Shown here one piece after another: positions 1 through 11,040 of a DNA stretch of 64,000 bases; the first letter of the stretch is position 1; each line of letters begins with the position of its first letter. The stretch is from NCBI GenBank assembly GCA_964017185.1, contig OZ024880.1, positions 34,624,329-34,688,328 on the forward strand, in the 5' to 3' direction. The position numbers and the translations under genes were made by a program. This DNA comes from Rugalucina vietnamica. Lineage: Eukaryota; Mollusca; Bivalvia; Lucinida; Lucinidae. The notes under the pieces were generated by a model. That model saw nothing but the letters and a program-made list of their open reading frames with translations. It was not told where the DNA came from and made no database searches.

Positions 1-744
1 TCATGTATGTTGCCATGGCAACCATTACGCCATAAGGACTACCCTCGTTTTAAAAACCAGGTACGCCCTTTGTATTGCATGTTTTATCAAACAGTTTGTG
101 AATTTGTGCCTATTGCATAGTCTGTGCACTAGTATAGATGTTAAACTTCAAGAAACACATAGAATTTCGAGAATTTTAGTATTACCTTCTTTTACTTACA
201 GTGATTTAAAGACGTTGAAGTCATCAACGTCCAAACGTACGTCATCAACAGTTTTATGACGTCATGTTTATATCGCATCAACAGCACACCTTTCAACGTT
301 CATATCTTTGCTATTTGTAAAGATAATCTCTTCAAATTTTCAGGAAATACTCTGAGAAACTTGGTCTTTCATATGTTATAAATATCTTAATTTTGATTTT
401 TCTGCCATAAGACCCCTTTTATCAGATCTTGGCCCAAATGAATATATATACCAACAAGTAAGAAAACAAAGGCTTTTCATGTGCTTTTAAATGGTTCGAA
501 AATTAAGATGTATATAGTTCTTGTATTGCACTCCTTTTTCTTTAAATTTGTACCAGTAATTTGAATTCAACAGACAGACATTATACAATGCTTAATGTAT
601 GACTCTTTTTGCTCTGAACTATCACACGTTTTCACTTTACGTAGAAACCAAATTGAACAAACACATCTTTATATTTCGATATCCTTGTTGCTTTCTGTGA
701 CAAAATACAGTTCTGCAACTTGTGTATCTGCAATGTTTTATAAT
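1..744. other. 5' flank or intron of the + strand vWA gene; no exon recognised
   Basis: AT-rich sequence with no coding stretch I can support. It should be an intron of the vWA gene whose exons follow at 996, because that exon opens with a splice acceptor in phase 1 and has no start codon of its own. A short Ser/Thr-rich run after a fair acceptor near 200 could be a linker exon but is not convincing. Confidence 0.4.
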
Positions 745-980
745 TGAGCCGCCGCATGGTAAAACAAACAATCTGCATATGCGAAACCAAAGCCGCAGAT
801 CAGCTGTGCAGTAACTGCACAGCTGATCAGCGCCTTTGTTTTCGCTACACGGATAGCACAATTCCTCTACTTTCTAAATCCAAAATTTCCAACTTCTAGC
901 CTTCTTCTATGACTGTACAGCCCGGTTTGTGTCAAACCTGGTCGGAACCCAAATTGTTGGTTTTCTCACGCACTGGCTCA
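745..980. mobile_element. Family A MITE, copy 1
   Basis: A 236 bp near-palindromic element with ends TGAGCCGCC / GGCTCA and a central hairpin (AGCTGTGCAG / CTGCACAGCT). It ends 15 bp before the vWA exon, so it supplies much of the intron sequence just upstream of the splice acceptor. The ATG at 929, in frame with the exon, lies inside this element and is not the native start. Confidence 0.85.
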
Positions 981-995
981 ATATTATATTAACAG

Positions 996-1379
996 ATTGT
1001 CAGAAAGACATCATCATAGTCATTGACGAGTCTTCATCTATGAAGCCACACCAAGATGACCTTCTGAATTTCCTCGCCTCCTTGGTTGCTGACCTATCCG
1101 TTAGTCCTCAGGGAACGCACGTATCGGTGGTGACGTACAATAACCGTGTGCTACAGCACTTCACTCTAACCGCTCATTACAACGTTCAAGACCTGCAAAA
1201 CGCCATCAAGCAGATTAGTTTTAGAGGTGGAAATGATGATATCAGCGTTGGTTTAAGCTATGTACTGCAGCTTATATCGACAAGCTCACAGCTGTTAACC
1301 ACTGACAGACCAACTGTACCAGATGTGGTCATATTCATCACAGATCACAGTGATCAGAACTATTTGTCTAAGCTTTATG
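996..1379 (+). CDS. vWA-domain exon, N-terminal two thirds (partial gene)
   Basis: This 384 nt exon is bounded by acceptor TATTAACAG (AG at 994-995) and donor TATG|GTAAGC (GT at 1380-1381). It encodes the start of a von Willebrand factor A domain: strand IIIVIDE with the MIDAS motif D-E-S-S-S, then NFLASLVADL, THVSVVTY, SFRGG and VVIFITDHSD. The family's MIDAS Thr after the GG is not obvious. Known vWA domains bind ligands through a divalent cation held by these residues. The exon enters in phase 1 and leaves in phase 1, joining 1832-2004 to give a complete vWA C-terminus. Upstream exons lie outside the window. It is a close paralogue of the - strand exon at 12272-12646. The product is probably a secreted or cell-surface protein, by analogy with that complete gene. 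Confidence 0.85.
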
Positions 1380-1404
1380 GTAAGCTCTACGACATTACAG
1401 AAAC

Positions 1405-1585
1405 TTATCCATGCAATATACAGAGATTTTTTTTCAGCTGTGGGGACACGTTAGAACTGCATTGCCGAGGCGGTTCTAACGAGTACCCACAATTTATGCG
1501 TTGGACTAAAAAGTAAGAAAAAGTTATAATAAACCTTTGTAAACCCTAGTTTTTTCTATATAAAAGTGGGGTTCAATGGGGTATA
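1405..1585. mobile_element. Family B MITE, copy 1, inside the vWA intron
   Basis: Recognised by the sequence TCCATGCAATATACAGAGA, the centre around TTAGAACTGCATTGCCGAGGCGG, ACGAGTACCCACAA and the TATAAAAGTGGGGTTCAA tail. Both ends are eroded and the hairpin is partly lost. It lies in the 452 bp intron between the two vWA exons. Confidence 0.7.
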
Positions 1586-1767
1586 AAAGTGGGGCACCAG
1601 ATGTTATAGACGTGAATAAATCGCAGGATATTATCAGTGTATTATACCGTTTGTAACCAGTGTTTAAACCAAGAAGTGCTTAAATTATGCAAAAGATCAG
1701 AGTTTCAGTAAAGTGTTTTGTCCAATGAACTTTCTTAATCATGTTAATGTTTCTAGCAACGCTAATG

Positions 1768-1803
1768 TGAATGATCTGTGTCTTTGTTTTCGCATATGCA
1801 AAA
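1768..1803. mobile_element. Family A MITE fragment next to a splice acceptor
   Basis: About 36 bp matching the internal family A segment (TGATCTG.GTCTTTGTTTTCGCATATGC). It lies about 28 bp upstream of the acceptor of the last vWA exon. Confidence 0.6.
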
Positions 1804-1831
1804 CTCAGATCTGATGACAATATCTTTGCAG

Positions 1832-2004
1832 AACAACAGTTACACGCCCGGGTTTCTGACGTCATAGCTGTTGGTATCGGTCATCACAACAATGAGCAAG
1901 AGCTAGTACAGATCGCTACCGACGCAAAACACGTGCTCCGAGTGCCAGATGCTAGCAGTTTGAGCCAATTTCAACCTGAGCTAGTGAAAACGATATGTTC
2001 TTAA
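1832..2004 (+). CDS. Last vWA exon (C-terminus and stop) of the + strand gene
   Basis: This 173 nt exon starts after acceptor ATATCTTTGCAG and runs to TAA at 2002-2004. Its first two bases complete a Glu codon with the G left by the exon ending at 1379. It encodes the final part of the vWA fold (VSDVIAVGIG, ELVQIATDAKHVLRV, a closing amphipathic helix) and ends in ICS. The - strand paralogue has the same length, phase and ending (11769-11941). No clear polyadenylation signal is visible directly after the stop. Confidence 0.85.
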
Positions 2005-2419
2005 AACAACATAAAAAGCAATTATGTGAATTTGAATTACATCGAAGGTGTAAACGAGAGAAACATGAAATGCAGTATTTGCTAGTCTAGCTCCTAGACC
2101 TTGATGAATTCTTGTATCATATAGTGTTGTCTTCATTTTGATACAATTCTGCTAGCCCTTTAACCCCATATTTTCAGCTCGTCAGACACACTCACGAGTT
2201 TGAGCTACGAGTTAAGCTCCGTCCACTTTTTGGTGAACTCGTAGCAACTCGTAGAACTCGGCATATGTCTTCGGTTGTCGTACACAAGTCTTCTCAACTC
2301 GCCATAACTCGTAGCTTGTCGTGAAAAGGCTACGAGAGTTTTAAACGGTTTAAAATTCTCGTAGCAACTCGCCGTCTAAAAGTGGGCGGAGCATAACTCG
2401 TACTGATCTCGTAGCTCAT

Positions 2420-3617
2420 GCAGCTTTCACACTTATCACGATTCGACCACGATTGGTATCGTGGTGCTCATCGTGGACCAATCGGGACTATCGTATCCAA
2501 TCTTATCAGATCGTATCACATCTTGATGTCAATTGTGACAATCGGGCTAATCGTGGAAAATTTTTAGGCTGCCAAAAAATTTGCCACGATTACCACGATT
2601 GGAGGGACCATCGTGGCCATCGCATAAGATTGTATGATATCGTAACAAATCGCAACGAATCGTATCTCATCTTGTTCCTGAATCGCGGTTATCGGGATCG
2701 ACCAAAACACTACGATCTGTTGAGATGAGTTGCGATCTCCTACGAATTGTTACGGTCTGTTACGATTCGAGAAAATTGCCTGGCCCGATTTACTACGAGA
2801 CGATGCGAATCACTCGCGATATGATGCGATCTAATACGAGTAAATGCGATGAGACACGACACGACACGCTTTTGCTACGGATGTTTACGATCTGTTACGA
2901 ATTATCAATACATTGAATACATCGGGCACGATAACTGACTTTTATTCTTTGATCAACAATAGAAAACTTTATATTAATACGGTCATTTTCATTTTAATTA
3001 GAAATCTGAAGGTTTCCAGGAAATGGCAGCAGAGGCAGGGGTAGAAAGGGGAAGGATAAGGCTTTATCATAAACATACATAAATAATGTAAATATCGCAT
3101 TCTCTTCATTCTCAGCTCCTTCCATCATCAGTGTTATTTCGTCTTCAGAGATAAAAAACATAATGAGGTACATGTTTGTTTTCGAAGTTTAAATACCAAT
3201 CGTGGTCTCATCGTGACACAATCGTGACCACAATCACCAAAAATCAAGCCAACAGTCGTAATCTATCGCAACACATCGTATCAGTTCTTGAGACTCGTAC
3301 CAGAACGCATCTACGCGTATCAGTCCGTATCAAATCGCGGTCAAGTATCGTGATAATCTTATCAGATCGCATTGGAATCGGGGGCTTAATCGTAATAATC
3401 TTATCGGAACGCAACTAATCGTATCCGGGACCAAAATCGTAGCCCCAAATTTTGACCGATCACTACCCTATCGTATCAGATCGGAACAGATCGTATCAAA
3501 ACGCAACAACTCGCAACAGAACGTATCAGAACGTGAAATTTTTGCAAAATGTCCCGATTAGCTACGATTTGTCAATCGTGGCGATCGTAACAGATCGAGC
3601 TCTAGTGTGAAAGCCGC
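2420..3617. mobile_element. 1.2 kb TIR element with ATCGTATCAG-type repeats, nested in the larger element
   Basis: Terminal inverted repeats are GC(A/G)GCTTTCACACT on both sides, flanked by AT at 2418-2419 and 3618-3619, a possible 2 bp target duplication. The two arms (2430-2920 and 3190-3600) consist of roughly 10 bp units around ATCGTATCAG, in both orientations. The middle (2925-3185) is plain AT-rich DNA. The surrounding repeats at 2190-2420 and 3620-3840 are of the other type (ACTCGTAGCA), which supports insertion of one element into the other. It has no coding capacity. Confidence 0.65.
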
Positions 3618-3956
3618 ATTATCGTACAGAACTCGTACCAATGTCGTGGGTTTTCGCGCGTTCTCGGCGTCATGTCAAACACGGCGAGTTACCTACGAGT
3701 TGCTACGAGTTCCTACGATATATTACGACATTGAAGGCGACTTATCGCGAGTTGCTACGACATTTCTACGAGTATCTGCGAGTATTCACGACATCCGTAC
3801 GACATACCACGAGTTGTCTACGAGTTTGCCTTACTTTTTCTGCGACCACTTTCATTGTACAAGCAACATCTTAAAACATTAGAGTAAAGTTACTTCTAGG
3901 TTACTTCTAGAATGTCTCCTAGGAAGAAAACAACTGATTCAGAATCGCAGACATCA

Positions 3957-4010
3957 AAAAAAAAAAATAAATAAAATAAATAAATAAATAAAATAAATAA
4001 AATAAAACAA
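3957..4010. repeat. AAATA-type simple repeat
   Basis: An A run followed by AAATA/AAAT units. It resembles a SINE tail but no SINE body is attached. Confidence 0.85.
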
Positions 4011-4439
4011 TGGTGTCAGTAAAAGAGATACACCAACCCGGCTTTAAACACCAGATAAACATTCTGATGGAGAGTCCAGTCGGGAAGATGTTCGTTCCCC
4101 TGAGGACAAGCAGGTGCGAACGGCTATCCAGGAAGGAGCCGGTGCTCAAGAGCCAGAGCAACAAAGCTACCAGTCCATTGAAACTGAGCCTGACAGACAA
4201 CTAACAACAGACCCCCATCCCCCACCCCACGTCAAAGCGGATTTACAATAATTTTACCGATGAGGAAGAAGAAAACCTCGTTAACTAGTTGAAAGCGAAC
4301 CCTATCCTGTACAACAAAAGCCTCAAGGAGTACAAGATGAAAGCAAAGAAATCTGCTATGTGATCAGAGAGCTACACTTCTCTCATATTTCTTCAGTAAA
4401 ATTGTTTCTAGTCTCATGTACATTTCAATTAACATAGCA

Positions 4440-4622
4440 TAAAAATTCCCCATTCCAAGTCAATACTTCTATTGTGGTTTTAGTGATTCTTTGTTTTGTT
4501 GTTGATTTTTGTACTGGTTGCATCGTATGTACCTTTTCATATATTTAGTTAAGTCCGTGTAACCGAGTAGCCACCTATTGGGAAATGGATGATCACTCGG
4601 TATACCGTGTTAATTACAGCTT
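4440..4622 (+). mobile_element. Family C fragment inside the MADF pseudogene
   Basis: Matches the middle of family C: TTCCAAGTC.ATACTTCT, TTTGTACTGGTTGCATCGTATGT, and a GTAACCGAGTAGCCACCTATTGGG variant. It is more diverged than most copies. Confidence 0.65.
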
Positions 4623-5149
4623 AAACAGAGACTGACATGCCGCCCAAGAATCGAGACGGAAACCGCACAAAACCTTTCAGAGTCTGAGCAGTCAGAGGAT
4701 CCAGGAGACAATGCCGAAAACATAGCCGAAAACATAACAGAACAAGAACACGTTATACCCGCCAATACACATGCGTCCACCTCCGGTTCTGGGGAACGTC
4801 ACATGCGACAACGCCCGACTCCGGTTCTGGGGAACGTCGCTCGACAGGCAGTTTCAGCTGCGTCAGCAAACAAATCGAATGATCATGTTCCTCCCGCCAG
4901 TGCGCCCCCAAAAGGAAAGAAAAAGAAACAGTCTGACACTAGTGGCGCTGAGTTAGAGTATCTAATCACCAAGCTAACAGGGAGAATAGAAGGAAACAGG
5001 GAGGTAAAAGATAAAGTATCTGAGATGGTAAAGGCTGTTGAGAGCATTCACTAACTCTTGGGAGTATGCATCCTTTCATTCACCCGGATCTACGGGAAGA
5101 GTATCTACAGAACAGTTTTGAGACGCTCATGAAATACGTCAGACAATAA

Positions 5150-5374
5150 AGCCACCTCCGTAGGGCTCAACAGGGCAACATGGGTGAACAAATGATGCCA
5201 CTTTCACCGCTGTGTCTGGTGTGGGTTCGAGCCCCGCTCTGGCCACATGTGAGACAAGCCAAGTTCTGCTTGCGGGTGCGCCAGGTGGTTTTTCTCGTTT
5301 TTTTCCGTTTTCGCCCTACTGATTGGCCCGTCTCATATGAGCTGAAATAATCTTGAAAGGGACGAAAAACTGAA

Positions 5375-5409
<35 letters not shown>

Positions 5410-5420
5410 AAATAAAAAAA
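5150..5420 (+). mobile_element. tRNA-derived SINE with (AAAT)n tail
   Basis: The head carries a polymerase III B box (GGGTTCGAGCCCC at about 5224) and a diverged tRNA-like 5' part. The body shares GCGGGTGCGCCAGGTGG and GGCCCGTCTCATATGAGCTG with the - strand copy at 58105-58325. It ends in a long AAAT repeat (about 5370-5410). Confidence 0.8.
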
Positions 5421-6231
5421 ATCAATCTAGCCAGCGATCCTATATAATTTAATGACTATCAACGGTCAGTGGTTGGTCATATCATCCAAAGTCGTACTGA
5501 AGTCGTGTCGTATCGTGGATACCCGAGTGAAACTCGTACGTTGTCGTACTATTCTCGTACAGATGTCGGGGTATATCGTAGCAAACTCGGGGTGACTCGT
5601 GAGTACTGTGTAGAACTCGTACCAACTCGTAGCATCTCGAAGAAATGTCGTAAAGCTTCTCGTACTCATGTCGCGGGTACTCTTGCAGATGTCGTAGCAG
5701 CTCGTAACAACTCGTGAAGACTCGCAGAAATCTACTGAAATTTCAAGTCTTATCTCGCAGAGATGACGCGCAGAACTCGTAGGTCATTTTCTAGCCTTGC
5801 CCAAGGCTTAGAAATAAAGAAATACACCTTTCGTAATTTTCATTTTCGTTTTCACCTTTTTTTAATCTCTGTGGCTAGTCTAGTCTATAGATGGGGCTCG
5901 ATTTCTAAACTGTAACTCAGCCAAGTCGATTGGAGAAAAATTCATTGATAGACTAGCTGAACTCTGAATTTAAATTTCAATATAGAGAAAATAATAAAAG
6001 GTGAAAACAATAATCATATCACAATAATATGTTTTACAGACTAAAAGCTAGTCTAGTCCTTTTCTACTTTAAAATTTTCTACAAAACTCGTTGCAACTCG
6101 CGCGACAAGCGGCGACTTTTAACTTGTATTAACTCATAGCATGTCGTAGCTCAAACTCGTGAGTATGTGACAGGCATGGCAAATAATGAAATTCAATGAA
6201 TATTAAAATTGTATGAAAAAGTAATGATATG

Positions 6232-6848
6232 GGGACTTGTGGCTGGTGTAAGTATTTGCAAGCGGGTGCGCCAGGTGGACCGGGGTCCAACTGGTGTTTT
6301 TCTTTTGCTCCGGAGTTAGTAGGTTATTCGGCGCCCAGGGATCTCCATCGTCGGGCAGCTTACTCAGTCTGTGAGTCCTGGTTTTTGATTCATCAGGATG
6401 TTTATCATGATTTATTTGTTTGTTCTTGATGATTCATTGACTAGTTAGAGATTCACCACGAGGACCGAATAACTAACTAAATGTTATGAACCACTGCAGA
6501 AGCTGAGGGTGATGTTATGGCCATGTAAAACCGGTTTACGCCCGCCAGTAACTTTGTGTTACTGATCGTTCCAAGTCGATACTTCTGTGGTGGTTCTTTT
6601 TGTTTTATGTTTTGGTGTATAAAAATTTTTGTGCTGTTGGCGCCTTATGTATGTTTTCATATTTTTTAGTTAAGTTAAGGTAACTGAGTGGCCACCTATT
6701 GGGAAAATAGCTGCTCATTCGGCTTACTATATGTTTCATGGTATAAGTACCTGATTGTTAGTTTGGTTTTTTCCCACCTCGGTTTTTGGAGTGGGAATCT
6801 TTTTCTGATTGCGCCTTTTCCTGATCTTTGCCTACTTGTACCTTTTTT
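6232..6848 (+). mobile_element. Family C repeat, near full length
   Basis: Begins near GGGTCCAACTGGTG and ends TTGCCTACTTGTACCTTT. Features shared by all copies are GGCGCCCAGGGATC, GTCAATGAATC (complementary orientation here), GATCGTTCCAAG.CGATACTTCT, AACTGAGTGGCCACCTATTG and CCTCGGTTTTTGGAGTGGGA. The first 30 bp also match the SINE motif GCGGGTGCGCCAGGTGG. The short frames it contains (for example at 6229 and 6688) are not conserved as proteins. Confidence 0.75.
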
Positions 6849-6894
6849 GCAATTGATTTATTTGACAGAAATACATTTGTATTACAATTATATA

Positions 6895-7083
6895 AGAGCC
6901 GCGAAACCGGTCTTCAGGGTTTCCCACCAGGCGCGACACAAATTGGCCTGTACAGTCGCAGAAGCAGGCTTCAGGCTTGACATTTTGGCTATAAGTGACT
7001 ATCCGAGTAGCGAAATTAAAGGCGCTGATATGCGCCTTTGTTTTCGCATATGCAAAAATCCGGTTTTCTCATGATACGGTTCA
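6895..7083. mobile_element. Family A MITE, copy 2 (diverged)
   Basis: Ends AGAGCCGCG / GATACGGTTCA. The central hairpin is shortened to GGCGCTGATATGCGCC. Confidence 0.75.
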
Positions 7084-7164
7084 TATATATTCAATCAATA
7101 ACAAATAAAGTCTTGAACTCCTCGTCATCAACTGTACTGAATTTACAAATGTACATGAACATGA

Positions 7165-7595
7165 CATCAGGAAAACATATCCGTGAAATGTATACCCCCT
7201 TAAATAAAATATAATAAAGGTTTGATCCTTTGGAAACATGAAGAGGGAGATAGGATGGACTATATTGCGTAATTTCGGGTAATGAACCCTCATCAGTAGC
7301 CCTTTTAAAACCGGCAACGAAAGCCAGACTATTGTACTGTAATTTCGAAAATTTACATGATTATATAAAAAAAACAGGGGTTTGCAGGGGTATACCTTAT
7401 TTTCTTATTTTTGATCAAAAATATACATTGTGGGTACTCGTTAGAACCGCCTCGGCGAGGCGGTTCTAACGTGTACATGTACCCACAATGTATGTTTTAA
7501 GCAAACATATTAAAACTATCATTTTTTTTTCTGATGACATTTTGAATTTTTACTGCTGAAAAAATCTCATAATACATGGGCGTGTATTCGTAATT
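7165..7595. mobile_element. Family B MITE, copy 2, with an internal insertion
   Basis: Left end CATCAGGAAAACATATCCG, right end ATGGGCGTGTATTCGTAA, intact central hairpin at about 7440-7470. About 160 bp of unrelated sequence (7203-7365) interrupts the left arm. Confidence 0.75.
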
Positions 7596-10500
7596 GTATG
7601 TTACAACTGGCAGCACGAAATGTTCTTCATATAATAATTATTAGGCAAGTTAGTTTCTGGGGTAGCCTTGCTTGTTTTAAAGCCACATACAGTTGCAAAG
7701 ATGTTACATAATACTGATGTGATACGGTTGTATATAAGCAACTTACTACATACACTCTGGTCATGGTGGATTGCGGATATCATACTACTAAGCTGTAGTA
7801 TGTCCAACCACCTCTGTGTGCAAAATAAAGTAAACACAGCTTGAGTTGCATCTCTTGAACTAGTTTTCACGATGGAATCAGTTTTATTGTTCAAATACAT
7901 ACCTAGTAGGATGGGCTTGAAAGTACATGTATGCCCAACAATTGTTTTGTGCAATTAAACATGTATATGGACAGAGGCAAAAGTTAGGTCAGTGACAATG
8001 TGTGCTTGTTTAAAATACCATTTCACTTGGTTAGCACATTCAAGCTTAAAATATCATGGTAGTCAGAAAGTGAACTTGTCAGTAAAGAAGCTCTAAATTA
8101 TACCTGATATTCCCGGTTGGGAAAGAAAATCGTAAATATCACAGGTTTGGTCATAATTATAACAGTGCAAACAAATTTAAATCTTGAATAAAGTGATGAA
8201 ATTACAAAGTTCTGTATAGCTGACATATTATTTTTCCAAACTACAGTTCGCTGTGCACCTACCTAACAATAACCTGAAGATGGCATTGTTCACATACCTT
8301 TATAGAAGTTTAAAGCTTTTTCTAAAAGGGGCTATATCTTTGTCAAACCAGATGAGTTTGTATCAAACAGTACAAACTAATTAAGCAAATATTTCATTTT
8401 TTTATCAAATTAAGCAAGGAATGGGTTTTGCAAAAAAAGGCCTCGTCAAATGTAATGATTAAATTGTATCCTTGGAGTGTACATGTATACATCACGAAAA
8501 TCATTTTATACTCAGCTTGGCCTTTTAAGTTTTCCCACAAACTGGCTGTAAATACTGAGATGACGTATGCATTGTAGTTGTCTGGGGCTATTACATACAG
8601 TGTCCAAAAGCCGTCTTTGCGAGGTCCATAGTATTCTGCTGTAAAAATTGATACAAGTGCTGAAGAAGAGAGCATCATATTTTGTGGGGTTAAAGAAGAC
8701 GAGTGTCCAACAATCCAAAAAATGCTTCATCAGATTTTTCGATTCTTTATAAAAATTATTAAAATTTGGCAACTTAGTCATGCAACATGTAGTCATGGTC
8801 GAGGACGGTTATACTTTATTATTTTAATAGATTATATCCATATTACTATACTTCACTAAGTATTTGGAATCAGTTTCAAATTTTCGTCTCCTTAAAATAT
8901 TTTCGATCCCATATATTTGGACCCGATCCTTACCTATGGTACATCTCTTTCAAGATTTGGTAATTGAAAGGATAAAAGTAAGCAATGATCAGAAAATGGA
9001 GCAATCAGACAGAATTTTCCACTATGAGAACCGAGGTGGGAAAAAACTAAATTGACAATCAGTACTTATACAAAGAGAACATATCGTTATCCGCGTGAGT
9101 AGCTTTTGTTTTGGTCTCTTCAAGGTAAATCTCCTCCGCTGACGGAATCTAACGATGTAATTGTAAATTACAGTGTGGAAATTTATAAAATTATGTCTAG
9201 TTGTGTGAGCTCAACATACACTGATGGAAGTTTTCTTTACACTTTCATCACTTCATTTTCTTAGTCGCTCAAAATTCATTTACTGACTTTGACTATGGTG
9301 GATTTTATTTATATATTCTCTAGTTTGAAGTTCAATCAACCCCAAATGTCTTTCTGACATCGCTCTTTCTCCAACACTGCTGAAGCGTCCAATGTTAACT
9401 GGGCTAGGAACTCAGGGTTTTTTATTTGTTGACTAAGACTGTTGTTAAGAGTTTGAAATTTTAGAAGCATTTCAATATATTATGTTCTTTCTCTTTTGAA
9501 AAATTCACATCCACTTATAAAGTGTTGCCTTGTCTATAGAGATGCTGAAAACACCTTGCAGGTTGAAATCTAATAATACTGGTTATAGGCTGCTCTGTTC
9601 CCCTGGAGAATATATGTTCCCGTTAAGAGTTTACTTTTATTTGTGCCCTTCTACTGTAATGAATGCTATTTCGGGTTGGTGATCATACATGATGGCTTTT
9701 ACCAACTTTCAGTGAGTCTGTGTTTATATATTCCAGTGAGGATTTCCAAGTTGCCTTTCCGCTCAGTTTTTTAACAGGTAATAAATGAATGGCAGCTTAT
9801 AAAGCTTCAATGTTTCTCTTAAAGAACATAGATATTAGCAATTATAATTTTCAATTTTCATATACTAACTGCCTTAAAGCTTTGTCATTTTCATTTGAGA
9901 AGTTTAAATGTAGTGAGAGCATTTTCGTGTAATACTGCCTCCAGAGGCAATATTCCCAAGAGCGCTAGCCTAACAGTATTTTACGTTTTGTCAGGAAGAC
10001 CCTTGACCGGCGGTCACTCAGTTACTTGATACATTGAAACGTACATAAACGTTCGGTCTTCTATGCTTGTATAGCTCAGTTTTTTTTTTCGGATACCATA
10101 TTGTTGGTTTTCTCATGATGTGGCTCATTTTACCTCTTCGACATCGATTTACATCTAATCTATATTCCAATCTATGGAATCATATTGCACAAAATTACAA
10201 GCTTTAGTTTCATTCACATGTTGTATTTCATTATTAATCTTTCCAAGTCGAAAACAAATGATAATGGCCAGGGAATTGATTACTACTTAATAATATAGCT
10301 AAACATGTTGTGACCAATCAATCAGGTCTCAGTGTAATGCTTTGTGACAAACTTGTGTTCTTTCTGTTGAACCAATGATGCGTGTCAAAGTGCTGTGAAA
10401 CAACATATTAAAACCTTCATATTCTTGTCAATGGGACGCTTGCAGTAGGCATTCTTAAGCGGTTATTTATATCAAAGTTTGATCTTTATATAAATCACGG

Positions 10501-10603
10501 CTGGCTTTTCCACGCAAGTGAAAACAGATTTGCGCATTTTGCATGTGTTATGACGTCTCGGAGCAACTGTGTGGCGATGCACTTCCTGTCGCATATGTAG
10601 TAT
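7596..10603. other. Non-coding AT-rich stretch
   Basis: I find no exon here. A diverged family C piece (- strand) is visible at about 8960-9105 (GATCAGAAAATGGAGCAATC, CGAGGTGGGAAAAAACTAAA) and a family A terminus at 10086-10126. Two overlapping short frames on the - strand at 8394-8796 have no recognisable domain. Confidence 0.5.
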
Positions 10604-10926
10604 TCAGGGCTCACAAACCAGGCCAGTCCCACATGCTCGGCCAATTTTTATAAGCTGGGCCAATCCCAAAAATAGGGCTTAATCCACAAACTGTACGCTA
10701 CCCGTTTTCTCAGCTATACTCTTCTGCAATATATCATCGGTATTCGAAAACATTCACTTTGTTACCAGTCCTGGGAGTGAAAACAATGGCCGAGTTTGTG
10801 GGGATGATTAAATGTTGCGGAACACATTAACCTAGCTTGTGGGTAATTCGTGATGTTTTTCTTGGGGTTTGTCCAGTTTGTGGGAACTGGTCCTGTTTGT
10901 TGGAATGACCTAGTTTACGTGTCTTA
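10604..10926. mobile_element. Short inverted-repeat element with CCAGTCCCACAAACTGG-type subrepeats
   Basis: Both ends are rich in variants of one 15-17 bp unit (CACAAACCAGGCCAGTCCCA on the left; CCAGTTTGTGGGAACTGG and CCTGTTTGTTGGAATGACC on the right), in opposite orientation. The middle is unrelated. The build matches the larger subterminal-repeat elements in this window, in miniature. Confidence 0.45.
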
Positions 10927-11040
10927 CATAATTATGTTTGACTGTAAACCCGAAATCAATAAATACTTGAAATGCATTTCCTTTGGTACTCGTAGGAACG
11001 TTGACCGTCGTGTTGAATGTATTGCTTCAATTTCAATATA

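Larger units (their letters stand above)
3912..5149 (+). pseudogene. Decayed MADF-domain (Myb/SANT-like) gene of the host element
   Basis: Pieces of one reading frame survive. A basic start at 3912 (MSPRKKTTDSE) runs into an AAATA repeat. A segment near 4250-4365 reads FTDEEEENLVN, stop, LKANPILYNKSLKEYK, which fits the first helix and LYdks..eYk signature of MADF DNA-binding domains. Its two stops (TAG, TGA) sit where the family has Trp. A later frame, about 4668-5054, encodes a low-complexity acidic then Lys-rich linker ending in a probable helix. After a further frame change, 5060-5149 encodes HPFIHPDLREEYLQ to a stop, reminiscent of the short C-terminal motif of MADF proteins. A family C fragment (4440-4622) splits the gene. 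MADF proteins are sequence-specific DNA binders, and such genes can be transposon accessory genes. Function here is lost. Confidence 0.6.
2186..6169. mobile_element. About 4 kb TIR element with arrays of degenerate decamers
   Basis: The ends are inverted copies: CTCACGAGTTTGAGCTACGA on the left, and its complement (TCGTAGCTCAAACTCGTGAG) on the right at about 6144-6163. Inside each end are long runs of short units built on ACTCGTAGCA: about 2190-2420 on the left and 5460-5790 plus 6085-6160 on the right. The run at 3620-3840 is mostly in the opposite orientation. The interior holds a broken MADF-like gene (3912-5149), a SINE, a family C fragment and an inserted second element (2420-3617). No transposase was recognised. 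This is the build of a non-autonomous or decayed DNA transposon with subterminal repeats; the superfamily is not assignable. Confidence 0.65.

Noticed and set aside
200-265. Ser/Thr-rich stretch after a fair splice acceptor (TTTTACTTACAG), possible linker exon of the + strand vWA gene
   Set aside because: No good donor follows and the phase cannot be matched to the exon at 996.
929-1516. A 195-residue protein starting at the ATG at 929 and running through the vWA exon
   Set aside because: The first 22 residues lie in a family A MITE plus the acceptor, and the last 45 lie past a clear splice donor in a family B MITE. Only 996-1379 is exon.
2190-3840. CRISPR-like or satellite array because of short regular units
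   Set aside because: Units are degenerate, lack unique spacers and occur in both orientations inside defined inverted termini. A eukaryotic transposon explains them better.
6688-7074. 128-residue frame on the + strand
   Set aside because: It runs through a family C repeat into a family A repeat; no domain, and other copies do not keep the frame.
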